A stretch of DNA of 42,422 nt from Comamonas sp. lk (GTDB lineage Bacteria > Bacteroidota > Bacteroidia > Chitinophagales > Chitinophagaceae). Below are positions 41,797-42,422 of the stretch, one piece after another (position 1 is the first letter of the stretch; each line of letters opens with the position of its first letter). Location of the stretch: the NCBI GenBank assembly GCA_943327245.2, contig CALPWK020000002.1, positions 1 to 42,422 of the forward strand, read 5' to 3'. The notes beneath the pieces are model-generated. The model saw only the letters and a list, made by a program, of their open reading frames with translations, made no database searches and was not told where the DNA came from. The translations under genes were made by a program, and so were the position numbers.

Positions 41797-42422
41797 ATCA
41801 AGTTATCAGTCAAAATCCAATTTGGAAAAAGCAACGTATTGGATTTTTAACCAATGATGCTGCTAAAACCCATTTGGGAATTACTAGTCGACAGGCTTTA
41901 ATTGAAGCTGGATTTAACATTGCAATCTTATTTTCACCCGAACATGGTATTGACACTAATGGAGCAGATGGTGTAAAAATAGAGAACGGCAAAGATCCAA
42001 TTACGGGCATCCCAATTATTAGTTTATATGGAGTTAAGTTTATGCCCTCCGAAACTGACTTAACAAATATTGACCTTTTATTATTTGATGTTCCCGATGC
42101 AGGAACTCGTTTTTATACCTATTTATGGTCACTTACTTATTTTATTGAAGCTGCAGCAAAATATAATAAGAAAATCATTGTACTTGACAGGCCAAATCCT
42201 TTAGGTGGTGATTTTGCTTTAGCAGAAGGCCCTTATCTTGATGCGTCTGAAGCTAGTTTTATTGGTCGATTTAATATTCCTGTGAAACATCAAACTACGT
42301 TGGGAGAATTAGCAAAATATTTTAATACAACGCAAGGTTGGAATGCTAATTTAGAAGTTATTAAATGCGAAAATTGGAAAAGGGCTCAATTGTTTTATGA
42401 CTGGAATTTACCATGGGTGAAA
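41775..42422 (+). CDS. DUF1343/NamZ-like protein (3' truncated by window edge)
   Basis: This gene is not in the ORF track because it runs off the right edge; 216 codons are visible, about half of the usual length. The frame reads MAIRFGIDQVISQNPIWKKQ and shows the DUF1343 signatures ILFSPEHGIDTNGADG (E56, H57), DLLLFDVPDAGTRFYTYLWS, IIVLDRPNPLGGD and GRFNIPVKHQTTLGELAKYF. DUF1343 includes NamZ, an exo-beta-N-acetylmuramidase that removes MurNAc from peptidoglycan fragments. An in-frame TGA lies 9 bases before the ATG, so no upstream signal peptide is possible, and the N-terminus is not hydrophobic. That would place it in the cytosol, unlike secreted NamZ. It overlaps the YkgJ-type gene by 22 bases. 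Confidence 0.88.
   Translation, partial: MAIRFGIDQVISQNPIWKKQRIGFLTNDAAKTHLGITSRQALIEAGFNIAILFSPEHGIDTNGADGVKIENGKDPITGIPIISLYGVKFMPSETDLTNIDLLLFDVPDAGTRFYTYLWSLTYFIEAAAKYNKKIIVLDRPNPLGGDFALAEGPYLDASEASFIGRFNIPVKHQTTLGELAKYFNTTQGWNANLEVIKCENWKRAQLFYDWNLPWVK

Noticed and set aside
1-42422. Search for tRNA, rRNA, CRISPR repeats, insertion sequences and attachment sites
   Set aside because: No gap exceeds about 120 bases, and none holds a cloverleaf, regular spaced repeats, transposase gene or long terminal repeats.

Overview
The window is AT-rich chromosomal DNA from a member of the Bacteroidota, most likely a Chitinophagaceae-like (Chitinophagales) bacterium. The phylum call rests on several independent signs: repeated TAnnTTTG promoter elements with almost no Shine-Dalgarno sequences, a SusC-like TonB-dependent receptor with an N-terminal carboxypeptidase-regulatory domain, a YtxJ bacillithiol-type thioredoxin-like protein, a CCDC81-type HU protein, and a fused SpmA-SpmB protein in an apparent non-spore-former. 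The family-level placement is inference. I see no mobile element, CRISPR array, rRNA or tRNA, and no gap between genes reaches 300 bases.

Layout. 1-2735 (+): the end of an envelope-sugar operon (GT2 glycosyltransferase tail, GT4 glycosyltransferase, gmhA, gmhB), followed by a secreted protein of unknown function. 3617-7440 (-): GlmU-like protein, tpiA, lepA. 7546-12166 (+): pruA, pdhA, a membrane-anchored TPR protein, a strong terminator, a LutA-like Fe-S protein and an EVE-domain protein. 12183-13415 (-): SpmA-SpmB fusion, divergent from ychF (+), which is followed by a glutaminyl-peptide cyclotransferase lipoprotein. 15456-21697 (-): a very compact four-gene operon running from a large TPR protein to a lysine-rich outer-membrane barrel, a membrane-tethered HU-like protein and a methyltransferase. 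21815-25011 (+): YbgC-type thioesterase, cinA and a 2-oxoacid dehydrogenase E2. 25016-30302: an S9 peptidase (-) divergent from a TonB-dependent receptor (+). 30329-32793 (-): EamA transporter, polyprenol-phosphate mannosyltransferase-like GT2 and a DnaQ-like exonuclease. 32897-33229 (+): ytxJ. 33270-41134 (-): six genes in one direction, parE, DUF1835 protein, cupin, parC, CvfB-like S1 protein and thiolase. 41233 to the end (+): a YkgJ-type cysteine-cluster protein overlapping a DUF1343/NamZ-like gene that runs off the right edge and is absent from the ORF track.

Most genes are housekeeping: central metabolism (tpiA, pruA, pdhA, E2, thiolase), translation (lepA, ychF), DNA topology (parC/parE) and envelope sugars (gmhA/gmhB, glycosyltransferases). 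The best candidates for undescribed biology are the TPR/barrel/HU/methyltransferase operon, the topoisomerase IV operon with DUF1835 and cupin genes between its two subunits, and the DUF1343 protein that cannot have a signal peptide. No clear defence or other exotic system is present.
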